The notes under the pieces were generated by a model. That model saw nothing but the letters and a program-made list of their open reading frames with translations. It was not told where the DNA came from and made no database searches. The translations under genes and the position numbers were made by a program. Of a DNA stretch of 64,000 nucleotides, positions 44,598 through 56,958 are shown in pieces. The stretch covers positions 124,001 to 188,000 of the forward strand of contig JAWWNJ010000022.1 in the NCBI GenBank assembly GCA_037176885.1, written 5' to 3'. Each line of letters begins with the position of its first letter. Within the stretch, counting starts at the first letter, position 1. Origin of the DNA: Favolaschia claudopus (taxonomy: Eukaryota; Basidiomycota; Agaricomycetes; Agaricales; Mycenaceae).

Positions 44598-46493
44598 CGT
44601 AAAGGGGTGTGGATAGGAAGTGAAGAATTGCTAGCTACATTTATAAATCAAGGGCTCACTGCTTCTTGTCATTTCGAACTACGCGTTTCATAATTACCAT
44701 AGTAAGCTGTTTGCACTTCGATATAGAAGAAGTTATAATCGCCGCTTCCGAGTTCATGCCTCCGCCAGTGAACTATGGGAGAATCAGTGAGATCGACGAA
44801 AAAAGCTGCGTAACGCGAACCAGGATACTAGATTGTTTGAGCGGCGGAGACATAGTTCACTCACGTAGAGGCCGCCCATATCACAACTCTCTGAGTCAAT
44901 CGAAAGCTTGAGGAAACCGTTTTGGGCTGTTACCATGATATCACACTGGAGGGTCACAGCCACATCATATCACAGTTGAACTGATGTGAACAACGGAGGC
45001 AATGGGTCCAGAAACCAAGAAAGACCTACGAACAGACGATGCAGTGTCTCACAGAGCTGCCTGGAATAAAGCAAGCTCTTGAGCACACCCGAGAAAACAG
45101 GCTTTAGGCTGAGTTTAGCTGTTTTCCTAAACGAGTGAATGTAAAATGAGATAGAATCGCCTCTCGGCTGGAATAAGACGAATTAAGCACTATTGCTAGT
45201 CCATTGTGACTGCACACAAACGATACGCGACACAGTTTTGGGCTGTGTAAGCACAGTCACCAAATTCGTTAGACCTCTATTAGGCTGCTTTTCAACAGCT
45301 TTCGTAAAAACACAACATACCGACTTGACTCTTGAGAATATGTTCGTATGCGGAATACCCCAAAACTGTCCAGCGGGGAAATTCCTTGAATGCTTCGGTG
45401 TAATTTGCGACAGGACAATGACTCAACTCAACTTCCCAATTAATTCCGTTCCCGCAAACGGCGGCGGGTTGCTGCATAGTCATGCCAGGATCAGGGGTTC
45501 GCAATGAATTTCCGACGAAGTGACTCCATGAAGATATCTCCAGCCAGTTGAAGACCTTCGGACAACGGGACAAATAATACCGGATTGGCCCAAGAGAATA
45601 GAAATCCCGTTTTGCGTATCGGAAGCCGAGGCCATTGATGTGGGTCCACAACGATTCTTGCGACCTTCACGACCCTCACTTCAGCCAGCCAGGGTGAAGG
45701 CCCTGAAGGGCGGTATCGACGATCCGTATGTTAGTTCCGGAACGTGAGAGACCTGGAATTCAACCACAATCAGTCACAAGATTGAGAACAGAAAGAAAGG
45801 GAAGCAACACAGCCTACGTAGATGCAAGCAATGTGCGCGTAAGGCACACGCCCAGAGTTTTTCGAATGGTAGGGACACTGAGGGACACTGCGGTGGGAGG
45901 AATGGGAAGTAGGTTGACGTGCACGTGATACGAGTGGAACAGCCTCACGATTGGGAACTTGATGCAATGATTAGGGTATCCACTGTATCAGCTACAGTCC
46001 TGAGCCCTGAGCGGCAATTGCACGATACGGATCCACTGTTGTTGCGCTATCAAACACTGATGTCAAGTCGGTGACTGTACGCACAGCAGAACAAAAGTCG
46101 TCGTTCATAAATGTTGGTTGTCCTCGATTTAAGTTTTCGGCAACTCACATTCAAAGAGCACCTTCGCCCTTTCTCCGCGGGATTGTCTCTGCTTCGACTG
46201 ACATCGTCAGGAGTGGTAAGTAGTTGGCCCCAACGACTCTTGCGTACACCCACAAATCTGAGCATCGGCTGTAGGGTAGTGGAGAGAATTTGAGATCTGT
46301 AAATAGAGAATGGGGCAAAGTAGTTTCGGCGTAGAAAATTGGACAAGACAAAGCAAAGGAAGTGGATTGCAAAACGCGGTCGGATTGAGAAACGCGGTGA
46401 TGCGCGAAACGCAATCACATGACCGCGTTCTGCTCCGAACGGATCAAACACCCGAATTTCCCACAAATAACGTTATCAACAATGGATGCAGTA
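44598..46493. other. intergenic region
   Basis: Long stretch without a recognised gene. A few frames of 100-140 codons occur on both strands but show no domain, signal peptide or splice-joined homology. Confidence 0.45.
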
Positions 46494-46861
46494 CTGTACC
46501 TCCCTGTATGGGAGCAACCGTCACGGTAACGGTGGGGTCGGTTGTGTTGCCTCTTTTTGAGGTGGTCACGGTCACGATTGAGGCCGTTGCCTTGAAAAAA
46601 TCGTGACGCAGCACGAAAAAAAGTTTTCGGCCTGGGAACATACACAGGTGAGTCTGTGCTTACCTTTTGTGCTGCTTATTAGCCGACATCCCTTGAGATT
46701 GTAGTGAATTCAACGATTTGATGACTTCTTCACGAATTTTTTGAGCCAGGCGGTTGCCTCCTTTGGCAACGGTCACGGCTCACGGCGGGTCGGTTGCCTG
46801 AAAATAAGGCAACCATTTTGTCACGGTCCCTCGACGGTTGCTTCCATACAGGGAGGTACAG
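46494..46861. mobile_element. MITE-like element with 35-bp-class terminal inverted repeats and TA target duplication
   Basis: The left end CTGTACCTCCCTGTATGGGA and the right end, read in reverse complement, CTGTACCTCCCTGTATGGAA match, continuing through AGCAACCGTC with only one mismatch across about 30 bp. The element is 368 bp, flanked by TA on both sides (46492-46493 and 46862-46863), and has no coding capacity. TA duplication is characteristic of Tc1/mariner-type transposition, so a non-autonomous element of that superfamily is likely. The interior is rich in short GTCACGGT/GGTTGCC motifs in both orientations. Confidence 0.75.
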
Positions 46862-47097
46862 TATTGCTTGAGTATTGCGCACGTCTCAGAACATGGTGAG
46901 GTTGTGAGTATGCTAGGTATTGCCGAAAGGTATAAGTTGACTTACCTGTTGCCGAGGACCGAGTTCCACGCTGTCAGTGTCACAGCACTGGCAGTCGGTT
47001 GTTTAACCGCTTTGGCGCCGATACGGAACCTATCCGAAGTCTGAGGATGCCTTAAAAGCCAATGAATGGCTGACGATGTTGAACCGCACCTACAACA

Positions 47098-48096
47098 ATG
47101 TTCACATCCAGCTTGATACCACTTGCACTGGTTGCGCTGCCAATGGTCCTTGGCGGACCGATTCGAAAATCTGGATTTCAAAGCCAAGTTATTTATCAGT
47201 CACCGAATTCACTCTTTCTCGAGAATATCGCCGTCCGAGCAGACTCGAATCTCCTGCTTACATCGGTTGCATCCCCCACTCTTTTTGCTCTTGATCCAAC
47301 CACTATGAACGGCACCCTCGACGCTGTGCACACCTTCCCGAACGCGACGTCGATTACCGGTATCACAGAATTTCTCCCTGGGGTGTTCGCCATCGCAGCT
47401 TCTGAGCTGGACACGACAACACGTCGCACCAAACCTGATACCACCGTCATCTGGGGCGTCGACTTTTCCACAGCAGAGCTGCGGACGCGTTCGCTCGGAA
47501 GACTTCCCGGCAACGCAAGCGCCAATGGACTTGCTACGATTCCTGGACATCCGGACGGGATTCTCGCGGCCGACTCCAACTTGGGCGTCGTGTGGCAGGT
47601 CGATACTCGCAGCGGAGCAACGCGTCAGGTTATCAAAGACGCCTCCATGCTCCCGAACGCCCCGCCGCCTGCGCTCGGAATTAATGGGCTCCATGTGGCT
47701 CACGTCGGCAACTCACAATTCCTCTATTTCACCAACTCGGCACAGGGGACATTCTCCCGTGTTGCGATAGACGTGGGAATGGGGGTAGTGAAGACGGCAG
47801 GAGAGATCCAGACGCTGGTAAATCTTCAGCCTGATGGGCAAGCCCCGGACGACTTCGCCATAGATCCGCAGGGTAGGGCATGGGTGGCGGTACATCCAGG
47901 AGCATTGGATCTGCTGTCGGTGCCCCGCAATGGAAACGACAGCTGGAGTCAGCGAACTATTGCAGGTAACGCTCAGGGCTCGGATCCGGGTCTCCTTCAG
48001 GCTACATCGGCAGCTTTCGGGCGAGGGAGCCAGAAAAATGCGTGGTTCGTCACAACGGGTGCTGGACAAGTCGTCAGAGTCAATATGGGTGTTTGA
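47098..48096 (+). CDS. secreted beta-propeller protein, SMP-30/NHL-like (332 aa)
   Basis: This is an intronless frame from the ATG at 47098. The N-terminus MFTSSLIPLALVALPMVLGG is a signal peptide. The body has repeated propeller-like blocks: SLFLENIAVRADSNLLLTSV, GITEFLPGVFAIAA, NGLATIPGHPDGILAADS then LGVVWQVDTRSG, and LGINGLHVAHVGNSQFLYFT. A C-terminal PDDFAIDPQGRAWVAVHPG block follows. These resemble six-bladed calcium-dependent lactonase (SMP-30/gluconolactonase) or NHL propellers that occur as secreted proteins in many fungi. The Asn-Gly and Asp residues in NGLHV and PDDFAID are where the family binds its metal. The substrate is unknown; a hydrolytic lactonase role is inference. Confidence 0.8.
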   Translation: MFTSSLIPLALVALPMVLGGPIRKSGFQSQVIYQSPNSLFLENIAVRADSNLLLTSVASPTLFALDPTTMNGTLDAVHTFPNATSITGITEFLPGVFAIAASELDTTTRRTKPDTTVIWGVDFSTAELRTRSLGRLPGNASANGLATIPGHPDGILAADSNLGVVWQVDTRSGATRQVIKDASMLPNAPPPALGINGLHVAHVGNSQFLYFTNSAQGTFSRVAIDVGMGVVKTAGEIQTLVNLQPDGQAPDDFAIDPQGRAWVAVHPGALDLLSVPRNGNDSWSQRTIAGNAQGSDPGLLQATSAAFGRGSQKNAWFVTTGAGQVVRVNMGV

Positions 48097-48272
48097 GGAG
48101 TTAACGTCTTATACCTGGGCGGTATTCCGCGATTTCATTATTTATTTAGGTGGTAGATGCGTTGGTGGCCGAAATTGTGTTAATTTATTGAACAATAATT
48201 GTGCGTCAAATGGCCGAGTTAAGGTTAGGACGAATTGGATTGGGTTGAATGAAATGGGTATATCGACCGAAA

Positions 48273-49242
48273 TCAATCGCCCAGAAAATACCGAGACCCT
48301 GTCAATGTTATGAATCCAATCGCATTCGAAAGCAGAGAAAGGTACGAACTGCCCAATTTACCCAGTCGTTTCTGTGCCACAAATATCTCTGCGCGTCTCC
48401 AAAAATCATCCCCACCCTGTGTGCCTATGGTCCAATCGTCCAAAACGTTTCCAACCATCATGATGACAAGCCGCGGATCTGAGACGGGTGGATCCTGCGC
48501 AAGATCCTGAGCCTGGTCCACGAACGAGGGATCCCAGAATGCTATAATGGCAATCTCAAGGTGCTGACAATGCTGCAAAGCGTCTTGGAGAATGCCTAAA
48601 GCCAGACTTTTGACAAGAGAAAGATGCGTCAACGCCGGGAACGAAGCCAGTGTGGTCCAGTGCTCCCAGGAGGTGTTTTCTTGGTCATTGGCGTGATACA
48701 ATTCCAGGTGTGTGACCAAGGAGAAGATTGGACGCGATAATGTTGATTGTGCCCATTGCGAAGCATCGGAAGCGACCCAGAGACTGAGCTTGCGGGGATG
48801 CAGTGTATCGAGGAATGCGGAGGGGGCCTCTTTCTGGTGGCCATCGATGGCCAGGGATTCAATCCCATAGAAATCGGACAACTGCTCGACGACCGGCTTC
48901 ATCGCAGAACTGGTGAAGTCGATGAATACGTGGCGGACCATGGTCTGCCTGAAGCGGGGTGGCTTCGATCGCAGGGCAGCAATATGGGAGTTATCCTCGG
49001 TTTCTATTATCAGGACGCGATACAACATTGGTTCAACCCTAGTCGTTCCCGTTAGAGTGGCGCCAATCCGTTACGTGCTGCTCGTACCAATTGTTAACTC
49101 GGTGACAAACTCGAAGGAGAATGGGGATCATAGTTTTATCCTGAACTGCAGCAGTCTCGAATATTTCTCTCTCGAGGTGGAGAGGCAGAAAAGGTTCCAC
49201 TGGGGTAGGAAGGCTTGGAGATTCGACGCCGCACAACGTCAT
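48273..49242 (-). CDS. F-box-like protein, EREIFETAA family, copy C (306 aa)
   Basis: Exons 49242-49088 and 49038-48273 join through a 49-nt intron (GTACGAG...GACTAG) to give NNWVEPMLYRVLI. The N-terminus is LPLHLEREIFETAAV then LLRVCHRVNNW, and the body follows copies A and B (LPRKLSLWV-like, ALTHLSLV, DDFWRRAEIFVAQKRLGK). Copy C is closer to copy A than to copy B by eye, and has about 25 extra C-terminal residues. The function is unknown. Confidence 0.8.
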
Positions 49243-49635
49243 GACTCATGATGGGGGTCTGAGTCAACGTGTGCAAAGCTACTGGGTCGACACGTGCACA
49301 AATTGTTTCCATCACTGATCCCCGGCGTTGCCCAATAATAATTTACTTACTTACCTTTCTTTCTTTTTTCATAAAGAGATGCTTGGACTAAGGGTACAAA
49401 GTCTGCAAGGTATTCGGGACAGCCATCCATCTCTCTCTATCGAGGGATAGGGAATGTTATGCGGATAAGCGTCCCGCCCGGACCCAAATTGCCGCCCAAT
49501 CAAAAATCGATCTGATTCGATCATCGGAAGAGTCGGACGAAAACAGCCGAGAACACAATTCACTCTCTCCCAACTCCCGCCCTTCCCGCCCGCGTTCTCG
49601 GTCACGTCTTGACTTGCTGAGCGCCGCAGGAAACG
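49243..49635. other. intergenic region
   Basis: Divergent promoter region between F-box-like copy C and the first MFS gene of the inverted pair. Nothing else recognised. Confidence 0.5.
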
Positions 49636-51439
49636 ATGAGCTCCAACTTGTATCTTCGCGAAACTCCTATAGAGCTGCATGGACGAAGCTCGACACCCAA
49701 TCGTCCACAGTCCGCTGTGGAATTGTCCTCGGCTCACACCGATTTTGGCGATGCGGTTTCGATACCACAGGTCCAACAGAATCATCGCTACCAAGTTCTA
49801 CTCCTTCTCTGTGGATTCATGATGTGCTTCCATGTTATCGGTATAAACAGTGTTTTTGGACTGTTTCAGGTCGGTATTCCCTTGGAAGATCTTGATGCAG
49901 AGAATAAATGTGCATGACAGGAACATTATACCTCAGAGCAGACCAACGTGCCCTCGGCGAGGGGTAACGACGGAGTAGTGTCTTTGGTAGGCACGATAGG
50001 CAGCGGACTGACATGGAGCGGTGGTATCTTCGTCAATCCCATCCTCGCGCGCGTCAAGAGCGTAAAGCTTATCACTTTTGGTGGTGCAACCATCATGAGT
50101 CTCGGGTTGCTCTTTGCGAGCTTCTGTTCGTCTGTAAGTGTTCCACGATTGCCGTTATTCTCTGCAAGTCCCTAATCATACATCGAACGATCTCCCTGGG
50201 CCAGCTCTGGCAACTATTCCTGAGCCAATCTCTTCTCTATGGCATTGGTACCTCCCTCTACTACTTCCCTATCATCACCATTGCACCAACGTACTTCGAT
50301 CGCCACCGTGGTTTCGCTATGGGGTGCATCCTTGCAGGTTCTGGGGTCGGCGGGCTTGTCATCGCGCCGGTCCTCCAGCTCCTCCTCGATAAATACGGCG
50401 TGCGAAATGCATTGAGGATCCTAGCAGGGTGGAACTTTGTCGTAGCAATTCCTGTCGCATGTATTGTGGAGAAGAAGTCAGGGTTTGGCGGTGCCAGCAG
50501 TGTGTCCGGGCAAACATCAGGAGTAACCCGGCTAAATACGGCGTTGGTAAGAAGGGGAACATTTTTCTATCAGGTACGAGTTGATGATTTTGGTTCTCCT
50601 TCCTTGGAATCTATCTCGTTTTCCACTCATTGTACTGATCATATGTTCAATGCAGGCGCTCGGTGCCTTGTTCCAAGCCGCAGGCAACGTCATTCCATTA
50701 TACTACATGAGTTCGTACTCCACCTCTGTTCTTGCATACTCGAGAACCACGGGCTCCCTGTTTATCGCCATCAACAGCGGCGTCAACAGCGCAGCGCGGA
50801 TTGGTATGGGTGTGTTGGCTGATAGGGTCGGCAGACAGAATACCATGGTTTGCTCGGTGTGTGTCTTGGGTATTCCCATTGCTTTGAATATATAGCTTAA
50901 AATGTTCCATTTCCCCTTGTTTCTTTGTGTCTTCGGGCGACATTGCTAACTACATGATACAGGGCTTCCTCTCCGCCCTTTCGGTCTTCACGCTATGGTA
51001 CACGTACAGCGCCCCTTCGCGCCCGCGCTTTGTGACGTTTGTGGTCATGTACGGGATCTACGCGGGCGGGTACGTATTACTTCTGCAACGCGTCTCATTT
51101 TCCATGTCCAATTACTAACCCTTGCGCAGATATAACGCTCTCATACCAACTACGATCACGGAAATCTACGGTCTCGAGAACTACGCCCGCGTCAACGGAG
51201 CAATCTACTTTATTCGTGGGCTCGGTAGTCTCGTTGGTGCCCCTGTTGCTGGTGTTATCCTCGGGAGCCACAAACGAGGAGGTGAAAATGGGTTGGACTT
51301 GAATCAAAAGGCGCTGCAGAGAAGGTATGATTATGTCGTGGTTTACGACGGGTTGTTACTACTTTGTGCCGGGATATGTGTGGCGTGTGTGCGGTGGCTG
51401 GATGCAAGGGATAAGGGAGTTTGGAAGTGGAAGGCGTAG
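49636..51439 (+). CDS. MFS transporter, monocarboxylate-permease type, inverted pair member 1 (477 aa)
   Basis: Six exons in phase: 49636-49869, 49921-50133, 50205-50573, 50656-50856, 50963-51069 and 51130-51439. After a hydrophilic tail comes helix 1 (VLLLLCGFMMCFHVIGINS, then VFGLFQEHYTSE). Further signatures are GSGLTWSGGIFVNPI, LLYGIGTSLYYFPI, APTYFDRHRGFAMG (the helix 4-5 loop motif), GVRNALRILAGWNFV, GVNSAARIGMGVLADRVGRQ (the central loop) and the C-terminal ARVNGAIYFIRGLGSLVGAP. This is the fungal MCT-like MFS group, expected in the plasma membrane or vacuole. The substrate is unknown. The exon plan matches that of 52282-54239 in reverse orientation. Confidence 0.9.
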
Positions 51440-52281
51440 CGAGGAGGATTATGTTTCATGTGATGGAAATTGACTCGGACGATGAGTGAGCCTGTTCTAC
51501 AGCCACGTTGGGATGAAAACTGATTCCTGATAGCAATTTACTTCTCGTATATATATATTTCTCTTTGTTGAGCATATCTAGGAGGCTCCCAGTCAAGACC
51601 CGCATACTTACTGGGTACTGGTGGTACCTTCTTGACCAAGTTGATCACTTGGCAGCGGTGGTTCGTATCGGGATCCGCCTTCGCCATTCCCTGGCATTTC
51701 TTTCACGGTCATTTGTTCACAATCGCCAAAGCCCTTCTGGGAGCCTTCGGATCCGCTCCACCAATAGTCCATATGAACGGTGTTCGCGGGACTACCCTTC
51801 TCCCGAGACTGGTAATATTTATATCGACTGTGATAGCTGTAACTCATTTCAGCAGAATTCTTCAACAACTCTACGCTCCGATCCTCGCCATATATATTCT
51901 TTCACGAAACGTTGATGATCGTCGAGGGGAAAATGAACAGCTCGAGTTCGACGCCGGTTTCAATGATGGTAGAAGGCGCCCGACGACGGGGAACTCATCT
52001 CCCCGAAGATATACCCAGATAACGCACGAGTTGAATAAAGCTTTCGATGTAGGATTCTGTTCTACAACATCCTGTTCAACTGAACAAGCCGCATCCAGTA
52101 TTCCTGCCCACCTCCGACGTTTCCCGAACACGCAACGCTGCGAGAAGCAAGTCAGATAAAACTCGGAATATATACATGATTTTTGTTCTATCGTACAGAT
52201 GTTATTCTTCACTTCACTTCGCTTCCTTTCCGTACATCCGCAGCAAGAAAACTTCGTACCACCCCCGCCGCCAAATGGCAA
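51440..52281. other. spacer between the inverted MFS pair
   Basis: Frames of 80-175 codons exist on both strands but show no domain or signal peptide; none is supported as a gene. Confidence 0.45.
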
Positions 52282-54239
52282 TCACGCCTTCCACCTCCAC
52301 CCGCCTCGATCCCTCGCATCCAACCATCGCACACAAGCCACACACACGCCAGCACAAAGGAGCAGCAACCCATCGTACACCACAACATAATCATACCTCC
52401 TCTCCAGCGCCTTTTGATTCAAGTTTATATCTAGGATTCCATCCCCCCCGCCCCGTTTGTGGCTCCCCAGGATCGCACCGGCAACAGGGGCACCAACGAG
52501 ACTGCCGAGGCCGCGTATGAAGTATATGGCCCCGTTAACGCGGGCGTAGTTCTCGAGACCGTAGATTTCTGTGATTGTGGTGGGGACTAGAGCGTTATAT
52601 CTGCGTGAGGGTTAGCGCCGTGGAGAAAAGTTGAGGGAGATAGATAGATAACGGTGGGCGGAAGATGAAGACCAGGCTGTGGAGAAGGAATTTATACGCA
52701 CCCGCCGGCGTAGATCCCGTACATCACTACAAATGTGATGAAGCGCGCGCGGGAAGGGGCACTATACGTGTACCACAGAGTGAAGACCGATAGGGCGGAC
52801 AGAAAACCCTGTAGCATGCTCAGTTAGTAATCGCATAAATCAGGGTGCAAAAACTGAGAGAGGCGAAGGAAAAAATTATTCGACGTTTAAATGTGTCTAT
52901 TCGGAGAACGACAGATATAAAAGACACGCACCGAACAAACCATGGTGTTCTGCCTCCCCACCTTATCCGCCAATATACCCATACCAATCCGTGCCGCACT
53001 ATTTACGCCACTGTTGACGGCGAGGAGGAGTGAGGCGGTGGTGCGAGAGTAGAGGAGGACCGAGGTTGAATAGGATGTCATGTAGTAGAGGGGGATGACA
53101 TTGCCCGCAGCTTGAAGAAACGCACCTATTGCCTGCGAAAATGAATGGGTGATCAGATATTGAAGGGAAGGATAATTCAGAGGGATTTATTACCTGATAC
53201 AAAAACGTCCCTCTCCTCACCAGAGCCATATTCAGCCTCGTCGCGCCCGATCCTGCTCCAGCCCCTGCTCCCGCACCAGCCCCGCTGAATCCAGCCCGTC
53301 GCTTGACAACGCACGCAACTGGGATCCCGACCAAGAAATTCCACCCGGCCAATATTCGCAATGCATTTCTGACGCCATACTTGTCTATCAGGATTTGGAG
53401 TACAGGCGCGAGGACCAAGCCACCGATTCCGGCACCAGATAGGATAAACCCCATAGCAAAGCCGCGGTGGCGATCGAAGTACGTTGGTGCGATGGTCATG
53501 ATTGGGAAGTAGTAGAGTGAGGAGCCGAGGCCGTAGAGAAGAGATTGGGTTATGAATAGTTGCCAGAGCTGAGATATAACATGGAGTAAGTATGTGGATC
53601 AGACTGATAGGATGAATAGATGGAAAGAAGATGAGATAACCCGCAACGAAGAGGGCGAAATGAAGAAGGTAGACTACGGTGGCGGAGCCAGACTGATAAC
53701 TCACAGATGAACACAAGCTAGCCAAAAACAACCCAAGACTCATGATCGCCGCTCCAACAAAAGTGATAAATTTAACGCTTTTAACGCGTGCGAGGATGGG
53801 GTTGACGAAGATACCGCCGCTCCATGTGAGTCCACTGCCAAGTGTGCCGACTAAAGCCACGACGGCGTCATTACCACGTGCTGAGGGGATGTTTGATTGT
53901 TCAGAGGTGTAGAAGTCCTGTAGACAAGTGTACAGTGAGGCCAAAAACCCTTTCTTTGCGTCCGAAGAGACCACGAACCTGGAATATTCCAAAAACGCTG
54001 TTGATCCCAATGATCTGGAATATCATCATAAACCCAGATATTAGCAGTATAGCCTGGTAGCGACGCGTAGGTGGGGTGTATTCAGGTCCGTCGACTGACG
54101 AGTTCGGGTTGGCCGATGCTATTCCGGCGGACGGTCGTCGGCTAGTGCTAGGAGCGGTGGTGGTAGTGGCGAGCGAGGGTGTAGGTCCGCGAGCTTGTAG
54201 CTCGAGTGGTGCATCGCGCGAATACATAGCCGAAGCCAT
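52282..54239 (-). CDS. MFS transporter, monocarboxylate-permease type, inverted pair member 2 (491 aa)
   Basis: Six exons in phase: 54239-53979, 53917-53705, 53568-53194, 53132-52932, 52808-52702 and 52600-52282. Exons 2, 4 and 5 have exactly the same lengths (213, 201 and 107 nt) as those of the gene at 49636, and the proteins align throughout. Shared motifs include GSGLTWSGGIFVNPI, APTYFDRHRGFAMG and KYGVRNALRILAGWNF. GVNSAARIGMGILADKVGRQ and LENYARVNGAIYFIRG are shared too. The loop after helix 6 has a (Gly-Ala)n expansion absent from its partner. The C-terminal DYVVVYDGLLLLCAG segment is present, so the gene is full length. It is convergent with its paralogue. Confidence 0.9.
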
Positions 54240-55734
54240 GGTTCACCGAAGCTAAGGAAAGGGGAGGGAAAAGAAAAGCAGGCCGCGTTGCGGAGGAAAA
54301 CGGGCATTTAAACGAATTCACGTAACGAAGGGGAACAAAGTGATCCCGACGGCCGATTTCCCGTGATGCTTATCCTGATTCCTCGTTGCCGAACTTGAAG
54401 AAAAACTAAGATAGATTGGGTTTGCCAGGAATCGTTCGAGGGAGCGGTGCCAATGGGCGGAGAAGCCTGCAAAAAAAAAAAACAGCTCCAGCGGCTCTCT
54501 GGATCAGTTTGAACTCCGCTAACGCGATATCAGCTTACCGATTGGAGTCGCTCCGACTCGCTCTTGTCGGGAAGAATCGGGAAGGCGACTCCACGCGAGT
54601 GATCTCATGTAAATAGAAAGTGCTAGTCGTGCTGTCAGCGATAAGGTTTGAGATCTGAGCCTTAATGGCGCTGCATCTGTCCTCCCTGAAGCTCAACATC
54701 GAGAACGTTCAACCGTGCGAATTGTTGGGATTGATGCCATCAAGGGCCTTTAAAGGTTGCAAGTTGCATTGCGTCCTCTTGTTGAATCTGGAATGAAAAA
54801 AAGTGTGATCGCTGAGATGCCACTGCATAAGTAGATTCGCCCACAATAAAGGACCGAACAGTAACATTCGCGGCTGCGTCAACTTTATCGGTAGAAGCGT
54901 ATCGGTGTCCTTCACTCGAAGTATTGATGGTGGAGCAGATACGAGGGTACTTCAACCCTTGGCAATACTTGGCATTCGAAGTTCAAAAAAAGGTGCTTTT
55001 ATCGGCGATACAAAGTGGGCAAAAGTGGATCCCGTTCGAACCAGCGCCAAGAGAAGTGTGATCGCGCGAAGGTACAGCCAAGTCCACTGCCAAGTTCGAA
55101 CCATGCTTGAGCGGTCCCTTCGGACGAACTTCTTTTACCTGTTTGGCAAAATCGAATTGGTGTTCTGTTCGTCCTCTATTTGTTTACCCAGTCGAAAGAC
55201 GGTGAAGAAATGTTTTCAACAACGCGCAACGCCGTTAGATTCGCTCAATATCATGATGCACTGACAAGGTTCCTAGCCAGACCCTGCAGCGCCCTGTAAT
55301 TTGTTCTTCAAAGCTCCAAAAGATCATCGAAACGTTCCACCGATGTTTGCCAAGACTGCGATGGAGAGTAGACTGAAAGAATGAGCTCGGATCAGGCTGA
55401 TTGAGTACGTTGGAAGGTAATGGGATACAACGTTTGATTCGCTGCCAAGTGCAATTTTATGGCTTGACACAGGATGAAAGAAATGAAGCACTGACTGAAC
55501 GGGAAACTAGAAGATACGCACACTGCCAAGAGGTGCGAATATTCGTTCCCAGCATCGCCAAGATTACCGCGAAGCGAGCAGCTGTGAGCATCTTCACCCC
55601 ACAGGTGAAGGAATGGCAATGAGGCCATGGCGCAGAGAACACTATAAAAGCCCCACCTGGTCTGGACGAATTTCCAACAGCTCGCAACCACTCACAACAT
55701 TTGACTCGGACACCCTTCTCGACGCCTGAAAACC
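54240..55734. other. intergenic region
   Basis: No gene recognised; divergent promoters at both ends. Confidence 0.45.
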
Positions 55735-56958
55735 ATGAATTCAAATTTGCTTTGCCGGCTGACCGCCCATGCGCTGCCACGGGGCTCCAGACTTACCGTC
55801 CCTACCCTTCGTTCCTCCTTCCGACGCCCCATCGGCAGCACCGCTTCCACCAACAAACCCGCAGCTAGCGTCGACATCACCGCCCCACATCCTTCCTCCT
55901 CCGACTTCCTCCCCAACCAATTCTTCCGTAATGTCGTCAGTACCAGACCTTATACTGTGCCCCGTCGATCAGCACCCCCCTCTGGACCGTCGGTGTCCCA
56001 CCCGGGATCGAGGCTTGCGTCAGCCAAAGTCGACGACGAATACTTCACTTTCCCCTACGGCACTCGCTTCTCCATACCCACCCGCGCCAACGGTTTGGAG
56101 ATGGCCTCCACCTTCGCGCACGCCCTCAAAGAGAAAGGCGTCGTGGTAATCGATCTCGAGTTCGCCGACGAGAGGAGTCATTTCATGCTCCAGCTCGTGG
56201 AGATGATGGGTGGCGTTGCGGATTCGCATTCGAGCAAGTATGGGGCGCTGGTAAGTGTTGCCTTCTGTTTCTCTCGATGAAAGATCAGAGACTGACCTGA
56301 TGCTCAGTGGGACATCACATACAAACCGGAGGGCGTGCAAAGCAGCAAAACCGACACGGGGAAAGCCCACAGCAGATCGCACGGCGTCGGCGAGTTCGCA
56401 TGGCATACTGACGGTAGCTACGAGGTTGGTCAATCTCGATCCCTGTCCAGAACCAAGATACAGTAATGACAATATCGCTCACCGCAGACAAACCCCCAAC
56501 GTTTCTTCGGCATCCACGTCCTCCACCCTGACCTCCTCGGCGGTGGCATCTTCCGTGTCCTCCCCGCTGCCGACCTCATCACTCTCCTCTCCCCCAGCAC
56601 CGTCTCCGCCTTGCTCGATCACGAGTTCACCATCCACGTCCCCGCTGAGTTCCATAAGTCCCACCCTACAACGCGGGGGCGACTCCTGTCGCTTTGTCCC
56701 CAGACAGGTCACTATCTCCTGCGATTTCGGCGAGATATTCTGGGCAACCCGCCGAGCCGGGACCCTAAGGCGAACGCGGCGGTGGAAGAGTTGAATGTCT
56801 TGCTGGATAAGGAGGAGACGAGGGGATGGCGCTTTGCGGATGACGTGTATAAGGCGAACGCGGTCGTGTTGATGGATAATGCGCGGTTCTTGCACATGAG
56901 AACGGAGATCAAGGACAAGAGAAGATTGTTGAGGAGGGTGAGATTCAATATGAAATAG
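55735..56958 (+). CDS. TauD/GBBH-like Fe(II)/2-oxoglutarate dioxygenase (367 aa)
   Basis: Exons 55735-56250, 56308-56424 and 56488-56958 join in phase 0. The facial triad is visible: HTDGSYE supplies H205 and D207 (HxD), and NARFLHMR supplies the distal H347. An Arg-rich stretch (RRLLRRVRF) near the C-terminus is where the 2-oxoglutarate-binding Arg lies in this family. GGGIFRVLPAADLI is the usual loop after the HxD strand. The N-terminus is rich in Arg, Ser and Leu and lacks acidic residues, which suggests a mitochondrial presequence. The enzyme would hydroxylate a small substrate with O2 and 2-oxoglutarate. Similar fungal proteins are annotated as TauD-like; taurine, betaine or another substrate cannot be decided. 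Confidence 0.85.

Noticed and set aside
45292..45651. 119-codon minus-strand frame
   Set aside because: No recognisable motif, no good start context or splice partners.
51565..52281. Frames of 86-175 codons between the inverted MFS genes
   Set aside because: No domain, signal peptide or consistent splice plan; overlapping on both strands.
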